Assembly: GCA_949287305.1 (NCBI GenBank) | Contig: CASEFX010000026.1 | Span: 1 to 64,000, forward strand | DNA: 64,000 nt | Source of the DNA: an uncultured Sutterella sp. | GTDB taxonomy: Bacteria; Pseudomonadota; Gammaproteobacteria; Burkholderiales; Burkholderiaceae_F | Reading direction: 5' to 3' | Shown here: positions 42,847 to 51,811 of the stretch, in pieces | Numbering within the stretch: the stretch's first letter is position 1 | How the letters are laid out: every line of letters begins with the position of its first letter | Made by a program: the position numbers and the translations under genes | The notes under the pieces: model-generated | Seen by the model: only the letters and a program-made list of their open reading frames with translations | Databases searched by the model: none | What the model was told of the DNA's origin: nothing

Positions 42847-44436
42847 TTACGCTTCCTTGCCGCGCCCCGTCGGCACGCGCACGGTGACGGTGAGCCCCCG
42901 TCCCCGCTCGTCCTCGCCTTCGGGATGAGCGTCTTCGAGCGTCACGACGGCGCCGAGCCGATCGGCGTAGGTCTTCACGATCGCAAGCCCCAGGCCCGTT
43001 CCTGAAACGCCCGTGCCGGGAATCCGGTAAAAGGGATCGAATACGCGCTCTCTTTCGGACTCGGGAATCCCCGGACCGTCGTTCGTGACGGAGAGCACGA
43101 GAGCTTCGACTTCCCGCGACACCTTCACGGCGATGCGGCCCTTTTCGGGCGAATAGCGGACGGCGTTTTCAAGGAGATTCCGAAGAATCGCCTCAAGCGC
43201 CGAAGAAGAAATCCCTTCGACGGGCGCTTCCTTGGCGCCCTCTTCCTCCACCCCGGAGACGAACCACTCGATTTCCTTCTTGTCGGCCGCATCGAGAAGC
43301 GGCTCCAGGAGCCGCCCGATCAATTCCGACAGGTACCAGGATTCGTTTTCGGCGTTCGGGGCGTCCGCTTCGCCGGCCTGCGCGCGGGCGAAATGCAGCA
43401 ATTGCGAAAGCTGATGCACGGCCCGCTCGAGCCCCTGCGTGAGGTTCGCGACGACGGGCTTGGCTTCGTCGGGAAGAGGAAGCTTCGCAAGGTGTTCCGC
43501 CTCGATCGTAAGCGACGTCAGGGGCGAGCGCAGCTCGTGCGCCGCATCGGCCGAAAAACGCAGCTCCCGAACACGCGCCGCCTCGACGCGCGCGAGAAGG
43601 TCGTTCACGGCTTCGACGAAGGGCCGCGTTTCGGAGGGCACCTTCTCGACGGGCAAGGGCGTGAAGCGATTTTCGTCTCGCTTTCGCACGTCTTCGGCCG
43701 CCCGCTGCAGAGGACGGAAGGTGAGCCACAGCACGCCCGCCACGACGCCCAAGAGGATCGGAAGCAAAATGAGAAGCGGCGTCACGGCGGCGTAGGCCCT
43801 CGCCTGCGCCTCCTCTTCGATCACGCTCAGGGGGTCGGCCACGGCCGTATAACTCCCGTCCGGGAGAAAAATGAGGCAGAGACGATGCTCGTCGCCGTTG
43901 ATCGAAACGTTGGAAAATCCGCCCTTCACGGCCTCGTCAAAGCGCGCAACTTCCGCCTGACCGCCCGTGTGGCGCATGCGAACGAGCACGTCGCGCCCCG
44001 CGGGAATCGACATGCGGCCGCCCTCGGGCGAGACGTCCGCAAGAAGACACTCGGCCGTGCCGCTCCAGGGACAGCCGCCGTCCCGCATGTGGCGGTGCCG
44101 TCCCATCCCGCGGTGTCCGCGGCCGCGTCCGTGCCACTCGGGCTCGTCCTGCGGACCGCTCTTCATTTCGTCCTCGAGCGCCCGCTCGAAGGTTTCGGGC
44201 GCCATCGTCAGCGCCCCGGGAATGCGGTTCACGACGTCGGCGCGGGCAAGCGACGACGCCACTTCCGCGAGCTCCACGTCCTGCGAGGCGAGCGCGTCCG
44301 CCTTGGTATTGCGGTAGGTGATGTAGGCGGTCGCCGCCGTAAAGACAAAGAGCGCCGTCACCAGCGCCGCGACCGTGCGCAGAAGCACGGAGCCGCCCGG
44401 CGGAAAGGCCTTTTTCAAAACGTTCTCAAAGCTCAC
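42847..44436 (-). CDS. Sensor histidine kinase with a His-rich periplasmic domain
   Basis: GTG at 44436 overlaps the response regulator stop by four bases, so the two genes are coupled. The 529-residue kinase has membrane segments at about 18-40 and 217-239 around a periplasmic domain of about 175 residues, then HAMP, the H-box FSADAAHELRSPLTSLTIEA (His300), an N-box in ILRNLLENAVRYS, and G-boxes DGPGIPESE and GTGLGLAIVKTYA. It resembles QseC/PmrB-type kinases. The sensor domain contains a His/Arg/Gly-rich loop (about 102-117, HGRGRGHRGMGRHRH) plus four cysteines, suggesting metal or cation sensing, which is inferred. Confidence 0.88.
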   Translation of the reverse strand: MSFENVLKKAFPPGGSVLLRTVAALVTALFVFTAATAYITYRNTKADALASQDVELAEVASSLARADVVNRIPGALTMAPETFERALEDEMKSGPQDEPEWHGRGRGHRGMGRHRHMRDGGCPWSGTAECLLADVSPEGGRMSIPAGRDVLVRMRHTGGQAEVARFDEAVKGGFSNVSINGDEHRLCLIFLPDGSYTAVADPLSVIEEEAQARAYAAVTPLLILLPILLGVVAGVLWLTFRPLQRAAEDVRKRDENRFTPLPVEKVPSETRPFVEAVNDLLARVEAARVRELRFSADAAHELRSPLTSLTIEAEHLAKLPLPDEAKPVVANLTQGLERAVHQLSQLLHFARAQAGEADAPNAENESWYLSELIGRLLEPLLDAADKKEIEWFVSGVEEEGAKEAPVEGISSSALEAILRNLLENAVRYSPEKGRIAVKVSREVEALVLSVTNDGPGIPESERERVFDPFYRIPGTGVSGTGLGLAIVKTYADRLGAVVTLEDAHPEGEDERGRGLTVTVRVPTGRGKEA

Positions 44437-45107
44437 GACGCCCTCTCCCGAATGCGCCAGCCGAGGCCCCGAATGTTCTCGATCGCGTCACTTCCGATCT
44501 TCTTGCGAAGCGCATGAATGAGGTACTCGACGGCGTTCCCTTCCGGTTCGTCCCCGGGGGCGTAGAGCTTTTCTTCGAGAGCGCGCTTTGAGAGCACGGC
44601 GCCCGGCCGAACAAGAAGCGCGGCCAAGAGCGCGTACTCGCGTTTCGAGAGCGTCACGACGTCGCCCCCGACCGTGACGGCATGCGTCACGGTGTTGAGC
44701 GAAATGTTCCCCGCGCGCAGGACGTCGCCCGCGATCGGGCCCTTGCGGCGCGCCACGGCGCGAAGTCGAGCGATCAGTTCCGACATGTGGAAGGGTTTGA
44801 GGACGTAGTCGTCCGCCCCGGCGTCGAGCCCCTCGAGGCGGCTTTCGAGCGCTTCTCGGGCGGTGACGATCAAAACTGGAAGACTTCCCTTGGGCGCGGG
44901 CATCGCGCGGATGTTTTTGAGCACGTCGATGCCGTCCATCCCGGGAAGCCCCAGGTCCAAAAGCACGGCGTCGACGTCGTGCACACGCAGAGCCGCCAGG
45001 CCCTCGGGACCGGTCGGCGCGTAGGTGACGACGTGCGCCTCGCTTTCCAGAGCGGCGCTCACGGCCCGCGCGATGAAGGGATCGTCTTCAATGAGAAGAA
45101 TGTGCAT
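44433..45107 (-). CDS. OmpR-family response regulator
   Basis: The 224-residue protein has a receiver domain (phospho-acceptor Asp51 in AVLLDLGLPGMDG, acidic pair near 8-9, conserved Thr and Lys in LIVTAREA and DDYVLKPFH) and a winged-helix DNA-binding domain (TLSKREYALLAALLVRPGAV, then VEYLIHALRKKIGSDAIENI and RGLGWRI). It is most like PmrA/QseB regulators. It is encoded ahead of its sensor kinase with a 4-base overlap and diverges from a secreted protein gene at 45300, a likely target. Confidence 0.9.
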   Translation of the reverse strand: MHILLIEDDPFIARAVSAALESEAHVVTYAPTGPEGLAALRVHDVDAVLLDLGLPGMDGIDVLKNIRAMPAPKGSLPVLIVTAREALESRLEGLDAGADDYVLKPFHMSELIARLRAVARRKGPIAGDVLRAGNISLNTVTHAVTVGGDVVTLSKREYALLAALLVRPGAVLSKRALEEKLYAPGDEPEGNAVEYLIHALRKKIGSDAIENIRGLGWRIRERAS

Positions 45108-45299
45108 GGATAATCCGTTGTAAAGGTGTTGGAGGCATACTTTTCGGAAAGAAGAGCGCTTTTCAAAAGTCTAACCGCCCGGAAGAATCTCGGCGCGCTT
45201 CGCCATCTTCCGTCACAAAGATGCGGACAGCGCTTCGTCCCCTGACGACAACGCCGACCCGGCGAATCCGTCACGCCTACCCGAAGGAAACACCGTCCC

Positions 45300-46157
45300 A
45301 TGCCGACCTTTGACCGCCGCCTGCCCGCAGGCGCCCTTCTCTCCTCCCTCATCGCGATCGTTTCGGCGAGTGCGCACGCCATGCCCATGGGGAGCGCCGT
45401 AAAGGTTCCGCTCACGATCGCGGCCGACTGCGCCGGAGCGCAAGATTTCCGCTCGACGGGCTACGGCGTCTGCCGCCTGCACGCCGAGATTCCGCTCGAA
45501 GCCGAAGAGGCGCTCTCGCGCGTGCCGGAGCTCACGAAAGAAGAAAGGAAGGGCGTCGGCCTCGACGTCGTCTGGGAAGTCCGCGCCGCAGAGAATCGGG
45601 GCGCGGTGGCGGCGGGCTTCGAAGCCGCCGCCTCGGGGCTCGCCTGGCATGCGCCCGTGGCCGGGCGCAGTTCTCCCGTCGAGGGGCTCTGGACCAAAAC
45701 CGACGGCGAAGGCATCTCCAAGGCGACGCTCACCGACATTCTCGGCGAGCGCACGGTGACGGTCTGCGCCTCCGTCATGACGGAGGGCGTTCGGGGAAGC
45801 GCCTGCACGAAGCTCGAATTCGGCAGGGGACCGCTTTCGCGCTTCACGAAGCCCGCAGAGAAAGCCCTCGACTATGCCTCCCACGAAGCGCGCTGCCGGG
45901 AGCTCGGGGGCAAACTTCCGAGCGTCGCGGACCTTCAGACCGTTTCGCTCAAAGGCCGCTACAACGCGCTTTCCAACGCCTTCGGGGCGGGGATCGCCGC
46001 GGGCTGGCCCCATGACCTTCACTACTGGGGCGAACCTTCCAAAGTCATGCCGGGGCGCGTGCGGCAGCTGCAGATCCGAAACGGAAGTCCTCACGGGGCG
46101 GGCGCGATTCCGAAATCGTCCCTGCGGCATTCGGTCTGTCTCAAGCCCGAAAACTAA
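45300..46157 (+). CDS. Secreted protein with a lectin/invasin-like C-terminal region
   Basis: The 285-residue protein has a signal peptide (about 1-27, ending ASAHA). The mature protein starts with an immunoglobulin-like stretch (about 33-185) including TVTVCASVMTEGVRGSACTK. The C-terminal ~90 residues (ASHEARCRELGGKLPSVADL, later WPHDLHYWGEPSK and LRHSVCLKP) resemble the C-type-lectin-like adhesion domain at the tips of intimin/invasin-type proteins. No outer-membrane anchor is present. Located divergently from the His-rich two-component system, 192 bases away. The resemblance was recognised by eye and needs a profile search. Confidence 0.6.
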   Translation: MPTFDRRLPAGALLSSLIAIVSASAHAMPMGSAVKVPLTIAADCAGAQDFRSTGYGVCRLHAEIPLEAEEALSRVPELTKEERKGVGLDVVWEVRAAENRGAVAAGFEAAASGLAWHAPVAGRSSPVEGLWTKTDGEGISKATLTDILGERTVTVCASVMTEGVRGSACTKLEFGRGPLSRFTKPAEKALDYASHEARCRELGGKLPSVADLQTVSLKGRYNALSNAFGAGIAAGWPHDLHYWGEPSKVMPGRVRQLQIRNGSPHGAGAIPKSSLRHSVCLKPEN

Positions 46158-46183
46158 GCGTCGACCGTCCTCGCCGCCCGACT

Positions 46184-47347
46184 TCACCGGCCTTCGGATC
46201 GGGCGACTTCTTCGGCGTGAAGCCTTTGGGTGAAAGAGGCGGCATCATCATTCGGAAAACCGAGCCGGACAATACCTTCCGCCGGCGACTGAATCGTGAG
46301 ACACCCGGTTCGCGCCAAAAGCGAAATGCCTTCCGTCTCTCGTCCTTCCCAAGGCGTTTGAAGGTGCAGAAACGGGTAGAAAAGCGTTTCGTCCCGACCC
46401 ACCGAAGACGACGGGAAGCAGGACTTGAGGTCGCTGTACGCCGACGAGGGAACTCCGCAGTCGAAAGGACGGTCTGAAATTGCTGCATCGGGGCGTGCCA
46501 GTAACTGCAGGACCGACTTCGGGCAATGAACGCGGGGCGAATCTTCCACGAAGTCGAAGGAATATCCGCCGCAACGCGCCCGAAGCATCGCCGCAAGGTC
46601 TCCCCGCGTCATCCCCCGCGTCTCGGCCGCACGGTCGAGATACGGCCCGAAATTCTCCAAGATTTCCTCGTCGGTAAAGCCCGTGAGGTGTGCATGATAC
46701 GGGCCGTACGAAATGTCCTGGAGATTGTTGAGGGCGGGAAAGAAGCGCGTGTGCGTAATTTTGAAGACGCCCGTTAGAAAAAGAAACCGCAGACCTCCGT
46801 CCCTCGACTTCAGGATCGCAAAGAATTGGCTCATCGTACGGCGGACGCCTTCGAAAACTTCGGGTCGCTCCAGGCACTCGATCAGCGGTGCGTCGTAGTT
46901 GTCGATCAGAAGCGCCAGACTCAAAATGTCCAAAGAACCAAGCCAACAGGCGAATTCCATAAGAATGTCAAAGCGCCCCGTCGGCCGGAAACCAAGCTTT
47001 CCGCAGAGATCGACAAGTCTTTGCTCGAATCGGACCCGAAAGTCCTCATCGTCGGAAAAGCCGGAGAATTCAGAAAAATCAAAACGCACCACCCGATAGG
47101 TTTTTTCGGTCCAGAGCCTTTCGATGGCGAGGCCCCGGAAGTGCTCGAGCCCGTCCCGAAAGAGCGTTTCCAGAGTGGAGACAAGGAGCGACTTCCCAAA
47201 GCCCCGGGGACGAAGGAAGAGATACTTGTAGGGATGCTTGGCGATCTCGTAGACAAACTCGGTCTTATCGACGTAGGGCATGCCGGCGCGGCGCAGGGCG
47301 ATGAAGTCGGAGCAATCGACGGACAAAGGAGGCAGGTTTTTGATCAT
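46184..47347 (-). CDS. Truncated AAA-ATPase-like protein with altered Walker B
   Basis: The 387-residue protein matches the AAA-ATPase_like family (PF09820) that usually continues into a DUF1703 PD-(D/E)XK nuclease domain (total about 520 residues). Walker A is RPRGFGKSLL (46-55). The Walker B position reads LALLIDNYDAPL, with Asn150 where the family normally has a catalytic Glu (LLIDEYDAP). The protein stops soon after RLGFPNDD, where the nuclease domain normally begins. Missing catalytic Glu plus missing nuclease suggests a decaying or repurposed copy. Ribosome site is weak; base composition is slightly lower in GC than neighbours. Confidence 0.75.
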   Translation of the reverse strand: MIKNLPPLSVDCSDFIALRRAGMPYVDKTEFVYEIAKHPYKYLFLRPRGFGKSLLVSTLETLFRDGLEHFRGLAIERLWTEKTYRVVRFDFSEFSGFSDDEDFRVRFEQRLVDLCGKLGFRPTGRFDILMEFACWLGSLDILSLALLIDNYDAPLIECLERPEVFEGVRRTMSQFFAILKSRDGGLRFLFLTGVFKITHTRFFPALNNLQDISYGPYHAHLTGFTDEEILENFGPYLDRAAETRGMTRGDLAAMLRARCGGYSFDFVEDSPRVHCPKSVLQLLARPDAAISDRPFDCGVPSSAYSDLKSCFPSSSVGRDETLFYPFLHLQTPWEGRETEGISLLARTGCLTIQSPAEGIVRLGFPNDDAASFTQRLHAEEVARSEGR

Positions 47348-47584
47348 GACAAAGAGGATGTGGTTCGCTCATACACCATTGTGGCACAAGAGGATTTTTC
47401 TTTTCACGCATCGTTCGCCGAATATTCTCGCTTCGCATCAGCACCTCTTTCTGACGTGAAGCAAATTGCCTAGGCCGCGCCCCTGCGGAGAATGATTTTG
47501 CCCGCGGGAATGTGCCCCTTCTTCCCCGGAATCCTCCCGGGACGCGATTCTCGCGGGAAAGCTCATGCGAAAAAGGAGAAAACC

Positions 47585-49063
47585 ATGCAGAGACGACATT
47601 TCCTCGAACTCGGTCTCGGTACGGCCGCCTTCACGGCTGCGGGTCTGGCCCGCGCGACGCCCGTCGGGATGCCCCAAAAGTGGGACGAAACGCACGACTT
47701 CGTCGTGATCGGCGCGGGTAGCGGTGGACTTGCTGCGGCGGCCTACGCCAAGGATGCGGGGCTCGACGTCGTGGTGCTCGAAAAGCTTTCCTTCGTGGGC
47801 GGCTCGTCCCTCATCTGCGGCGGCGCCTGGGCGACGGCCGGCACCGACGAGCAAAAGGCCAAGGGTATCGAAGATTCGCCCGAGAAGTACCTTAAAGACA
47901 TGCTCGCGACCGGTCAGCATCAGAACGACCCCGAACTCGTGAAGGCCATGATCGCCTCGACCCGCATCGCCTACGAGTTCGTGACGAAGAAAATCGGCGT
48001 CAAGCCCGACACCGTCGACGCGGCCTCCGGGATGAGCGTTCCCCGTGCGCACCACTTTGTGCCGGCAAACCTCATCAAGGGACTCTACGAATACGACAAA
48101 TCGAAGGGCGTTCCCTTCCTAATGAACACCGCCGCCGAACGCCTCGTCTGGGATCCGCAAGAGACGGTCATCGCCGGCGTGCGCGCGACCTCGAAAGGCA
48201 AGACCCTTTGGATCCGAGCCAGGAAGGGCGTCCTCATCGCCAGCGGCGGTTTCTCGCGCAATCCGAAGCTTTTGAAGAAGTACAACCCGCTCATGGCGGC
48301 GGTCGACCCCGAAGGGGGCCCGGGCAACACCGGGGACGGTCTCCTTATGGCCCAGGCCTACGGAGCCGACGTGCTCGACACGCAGTTCATCAAGGCAACC
48401 TTCGGCTATCGTCCCGATCCGAAGAAGTACGGACCGCACACGCTGCACGGCTACTACGAGGGCGCCATTCTCGTGAACGGCGAAGGGAAGCGCTTCGTCA
48501 ACGAATCGATTTCCTACAAACTCCTCTCCGACGCCGCGCTGAAGCAGAAGGACGTCAAGGCCTTCGAATTTTTCGACGAAGCCGTGCGCGTCAAGATGCG
48601 CGATTCGACCGCCAAGTACCGCAAGCTCCTGGGCCCGCTCGACAACGGCGGGGAAGTCGAATATTGCCTGCGCGGCAACACGGTCGAAGAAGTCGCTCAA
48701 AAGGCCGGGATCGATCCGAAGGTTCTGCGCGCGACGGTCGACCGCTACAACGACTTCGCCCGCAAGGGAAAGGACGAGGACTTCGGGCGCACGAGCCTCA
48801 CCTCGGGCTACGGGAAGATCTTCCCTCTGACTGAAGGCCCCTTCTACCTCTATCAGGCGAAGCCCCGTCTCATCGCCACGTATTGCGGCCTGCGCATTGA
48901 TCCGAAGGCCCGCGTGATCGACGTCTTCGGCGAGCCGATTCCCCACCTCTACGCCTGCGGCGAAGCCGTGGGTGGCGTGCACGGCGCCGCGTACATGAGC
49001 GGCTCGGCCGTCGGCAAGGCGATCGGCTTCGGCCGCATCGCGGCGCTCGAAGTGGCCAACTAA
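47585..49063 (+). CDS. Tat-exported FAD-dependent reductase (fumarate-reductase flavoprotein family)
   Basis: The ATG at 47585 with AAGGAG upstream gives 492 residues with a twin-arginine signal (MQRRHFLELGLGTAAFTAAG). The FAD-binding motif is DFVVIGAGSGGLAAAAYAKD. C-terminally YACGEAVGGVHGAAYMSGSA occupies the place where fumarate reductases have GANRLGG, so the substrate-binding Arg is missing. There is no FMN-binding or heme domain, so an external electron donor is required; none is encoded next door. Likely a periplasmic reductase of an unknown enoate, ketone or steroid-like compound. It ends at a clear terminator. Confidence 0.82.
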   Translation: MQRRHFLELGLGTAAFTAAGLARATPVGMPQKWDETHDFVVIGAGSGGLAAAAYAKDAGLDVVVLEKLSFVGGSSLICGGAWATAGTDEQKAKGIEDSPEKYLKDMLATGQHQNDPELVKAMIASTRIAYEFVTKKIGVKPDTVDAASGMSVPRAHHFVPANLIKGLYEYDKSKGVPFLMNTAAERLVWDPQETVIAGVRATSKGKTLWIRARKGVLIASGGFSRNPKLLKKYNPLMAAVDPEGGPGNTGDGLLMAQAYGADVLDTQFIKATFGYRPDPKKYGPHTLHGYYEGAILVNGEGKRFVNESISYKLLSDAALKQKDVKAFEFFDEAVRVKMRDSTAKYRKLLGPLDNGGEVEYCLRGNTVEEVAQKAGIDPKVLRATVDRYNDFARKGKDEDFGRTSLTSGYGKIFPLTEGPFYLYQAKPRLIATYCGLRIDPKARVIDVFGEPIPHLYACGEAVGGVHGAAYMSGSAVGKAIGFGRIAALEVAN

Positions 49064-49104
49064 GCCGGGGGAGCGCTTGCTCCGGCGTCCCGTCCACACC
49101 TTTG

Positions 49105-49142
49105 GGGAGACCGGTGAGATTTCGCCGGCCTCCCTCTTTTTG
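49105..49142 (+). terminator. Terminator after the Tat flavoprotein gene
   Basis: GGGAGACCGG (49105-49114) pairs with CCGGCCTCCC (49125-49134) with one mismatch, followed by TCTTTTTGC. Confidence 0.75.
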
Positions 49143-49240
49143 CAAAACAGGTCCCGATCGCAATCAAAACGGGCGCCGCCGAGTTGCCCCGACGACGCCC
49201 GTCCGTCATCCCTCCGAGGGATGTGCGTATCCTGTCACGC

Positions 49241-50209
49241 TCAGACTTCGATCAGGTCGTACTGATCCGACCCCATGTGGAGTTCACGCATGTAGGAGAG
49301 CTGGCGCAGACCGCTGCGCGATTCGATGCGCTCGACCAAGTCGTGGCGTTCCTTTTCGGGAAGCGCGTAGACCAGATCGATCGCCGCCTTGTCGATCGCG
49401 AGAATGTCGGTCGAGGCGAGAATCCCGATGTCGTGGGCCGTCGGTTCGGCGGCGCTCGTTCCGACGCAGTCGCAGTCGACCGACATGCGGCGCATGACGG
49501 AGAGATACGTGATGTGCTTGCCGAAATGATCCGTCACGGCCTTGCCGCCCTCCACCATGCGTTCCATGAAGTGCGGACCGCCCGCCCAGTCGTTGTTCCC
49601 TTCGCGGTGGAGTTCGCGCTTCCCCTGAGCACCCGAGGCGCAGCCGATGGCGATGTTTTTGAGGCACCCGCCGAAGCCGCCCATCGTGTGGCCCTTGAAG
49701 TGGGTGAGAACGATCATGGAGTCGTAGTTGAGAAGGTGTTTGCCGACATGGACTTCTTTGAGCCACTTGCCGCCCTTGATCGGGAGCGCCACGTCCCCGT
49801 CTTCGTCCATGATGTCGACGGGCGAGAAGGTCCAGCCGTTCGTCTTCAGGACTTCGCGGTGGCCGGCCGTCGTCTGACGGGGACTCGCGTAGAAGACGTT
49901 GCACTCCACGATCGTGGAGGGGACTTCCGCCTGGAAGGCCTTCACCCATTCGCGCGGAATGATGTTGGGGCCGTTGGGTTCGCCCGTGTGGAGCTTCAGG
50001 GCCGTCTTGCCCGTGATGTCGCCGTTCACGAGCTTGTAGAGCTTCAAAAGACCCGCGGCGGAAAGGTCCTTCGTAAAGTACACCTTGGCGCGGCCCGTGC
50101 CGGCGGCGGTAGCCGCGCCGGCGGGCGCTTCGGCGGCCTTCAAAGAGGCCGCCTGCAGACCTCCCGCCACGGTCGCGACGGTGGCGAGGAAATTACGACG
50201 ACTGAGCAT
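49241..50209 (-). CDS. Tat-exported DUF362 protein
   Basis: The 322-residue protein opens with a twin-arginine signal (MLSRRNFLATVATVAGG). The body matches DUF362: VYFTKDLSAAGLLKLYKLVN, MIVLTHFKGHTMGGFGGCLK with its following NIAIGCASGAQGK, and ILASTDILAIDKAAIDLVYA. Many DUF362 proteins carry a ferredoxin domain; this one does not. The Tat signal implies that it folds, probably with a cofactor, before export. Biochemical role unknown. It lies 138 bases downstream of the exported cupin and carboxymuconolactone-decarboxylase genes on the same strand. Confidence 0.82.
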   Translation of the reverse strand: MLSRRNFLATVATVAGGLQAASLKAAEAPAGAATAAGTGRAKVYFTKDLSAAGLLKLYKLVNGDITGKTALKLHTGEPNGPNIIPREWVKAFQAEVPSTIVECNVFYASPRQTTAGHREVLKTNGWTFSPVDIMDEDGDVALPIKGGKWLKEVHVGKHLLNYDSMIVLTHFKGHTMGGFGGCLKNIAIGCASGAQGKRELHREGNNDWAGGPHFMERMVEGGKAVTDHFGKHITYLSVMRRMSVDCDCVGTSAAEPTAHDIGILASTDILAIDKAAIDLVYALPEKERHDLVERIESRSGLRQLSYMRELHMGSDQYDLIEV

Positions 50210-50347
50210 TTTCTTCTCCTTTTTGAGACCCGCGCCGCACGACGGGCGGCGGCGGGTATTCAGTACCTGTATAGAAACTAAGGGATTTCAGAGGAAAGAA
50301 ATCGTCCGATTCGCTCAGTTTCTTGTCCGATGGCTTCAACGTTCGCT

Positions 50348-51064
50348 TCAGGACGGCCTGCGCTTGGCGAGAATCTTCCCGAGGACGTCCCGGGCGACCT
50401 TCTCCTGCTCGGCGCCCGCGGCGCGTTCGATCTCGGCGAAGTAGTCCTCCATTTCCTCGACCGTCGTGCCGGTGTTGAGCGCGGCGCCCAAGTGGAAGTT
50501 GAGCTGCCCGGCCGTTCCCGTCATGGCGCCGAGCGCCCCGATCGTCGCGAGCTCGCGGTGCTTGGGCGAGAGGTTGTCGCGAATGAAAATGTCGCAGAAA
50601 AGGTGTTCCTTCAGGAAGGTGTCGATCGCGGGCGCGAAGACCTGATAGCCCGCGGGCGGCGGAATTTCCGTACGGCCGCCCAACTTCGCGCGCACCTTGG
50701 CGCCGTACTCGTCCTTGTTGATCCCGGCGGGGACGGGAGACGGTTCCCGACCGATTTCGTCCTTGATGCCGGCGTCGGCGCGGCGCTTCGTCACGTCCAT
50801 GAAGCGGTGAATGGCGTTGAGACTGCGCGGGAAGCCCGTGTAGGCGTAAAGCTGCACGAGGACTTCCTTGATTTCGTTGACGGTCAAACCCGCTTCGAGG
50901 CCCCGCACGAGCGAGGCGTCGAGCTTATCCATGTCGCCCCGCGCCGTGTAGGCGGAGATCGCGACGATCGAGCGGCTCTTTTCGTCGAGCGCGTCGGCCC
51001 AGGCGGCGTTCCCCGCAAGGAGGAGGGAAAGCGCACAGAAGATCGCGGCGGACGTCTTTTTCAT
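50348..51064 (-). CDS. Exported carboxymuconolactone decarboxylase family protein (tandem domain)
   Basis: The 238-residue protein has a signal peptide (about 1-24, ending GNAAWA) and two CMD/AhpD-type helical repeats: LDEKSRSIVAISAYTARGDM through EIKEVLVQLYAYTGFPRSLN, and LSPKHRELATIGALGAMTGT through GTTVEEMEDYFAEI. The redox CxxC pair of AhpD is absent, so peroxidase-reductant activity is unlikely. It starts 10 bases after the cupin gene and forms a unit with it. Export of such a protein is unusual for the family; function unknown. Confidence 0.83.
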   Translation of the reverse strand: MKKTSAAIFCALSLLLAGNAAWADALDEKSRSIVAISAYTARGDMDKLDASLVRGLEAGLTVNEIKEVLVQLYAYTGFPRSLNAIHRFMDVTKRRADAGIKDEIGREPSPVPAGINKDEYGAKVRAKLGGRTEIPPPAGYQVFAPAIDTFLKEHLFCDIFIRDNLSPKHRELATIGALGAMTGTAGQLNFHLGAALNTGTTVEEMEDYFAEIERAAGAEQEKVARDVLGKILAKRRPS

Positions 51065-51074
51065 GATGAACTCC

Positions 51075-51605
51075 TTACTTCTTCAGGGGATCGACGGCGG
51101 ACGCGGCAAAGCGCGCGTACTCTTCGTCGGTGAGCGCCTCGAACCACTCGGTGGAGGGCCCGTTGGCGGGCGTGTTCGTGAGCGCGATGTGACTCATCGC
51201 CGTGTCGGGCGTAGCGCCGTGCCAGTGACGAACCCCCGGCGGACACCAGACGTAGTCGCCCGGACGCACGACGTCGACCTTGCCGTCGGCGGTGCCGACG
51301 AGTCCCTTGCCGAAGGTGACGAGGAGGCGCTGTCCCGCGGGATGGAGATGCCAGAAGGTGCGGGCACCGGGTTCGAAAGTCACGACCGTGATGCCGTTTT
51401 GGTTGTGCTGATCGGCCTTCGCGATCGAATCCTGACGAACGTTTCCGACGAACCATTTGTCGGAACCCTTCGCCGAGGGCGTATCGCCCGCACGGCGGAT
51501 TTCATGACCGGCGGCGGGGACGGGATCGGCCGCCCAGGAGGTCTGCACGAAGGCGGCGAAGAGCGCGCCGCAGAGGAGCGCGAAGCGAAGATTCTTTCCC
51601 TGCAT
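51075..51605 (-). CDS. Exported single-domain cupin
   Basis: The ATG at 51605, with GAAAGGAAA upstream, gives 176 residues with a signal peptide (MQGKNLRFALLCGALFAAF, cleavage after SWA). The cupin core has metal-binding histidines in FWHLHPAGQRLLVTFGKGLV (HxH) and GVRHWHGATPD. The N-terminal part (GSDKWFVGNVRQDSI) is typical of cupins found beside carboxymuconolactone decarboxylases. It leads the operon cupin-CMD, perhaps with DUF362. It diverges from a two-component system across 206 bases, which may regulate it. Substrate unknown. Confidence 0.83.
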   Translation of the reverse strand: MQGKNLRFALLCGALFAAFVQTSWAADPVPAAGHEIRRAGDTPSAKGSDKWFVGNVRQDSIAKADQHNQNGITVVTFEPGARTFWHLHPAGQRLLVTFGKGLVGTADGKVDVVRPGDYVWCPPGVRHWHGATPDTAMSHIALTNTPANGPSTEWFEALTDEEYARFAASAVDPLKK

Positions 51606-51811
51606 GACGATTTCCTTTCGGAGGTGGATGACGGTTTGATGCGGCCGGCGGACGTTCCGCCGCGCCGTCATCGTCAATCTATCGGTCGAATCTTGCGCGA
51701 CCTTCCCCCTTCTCCATCAAAACGCATCGTTTTCTTGCAGGAGACTCTCCCGTCGCAAGGTTTTGCAAGATTCGGGCGCTATGATCGAGACAACAAATTC
51801 CGGATTCCGTC

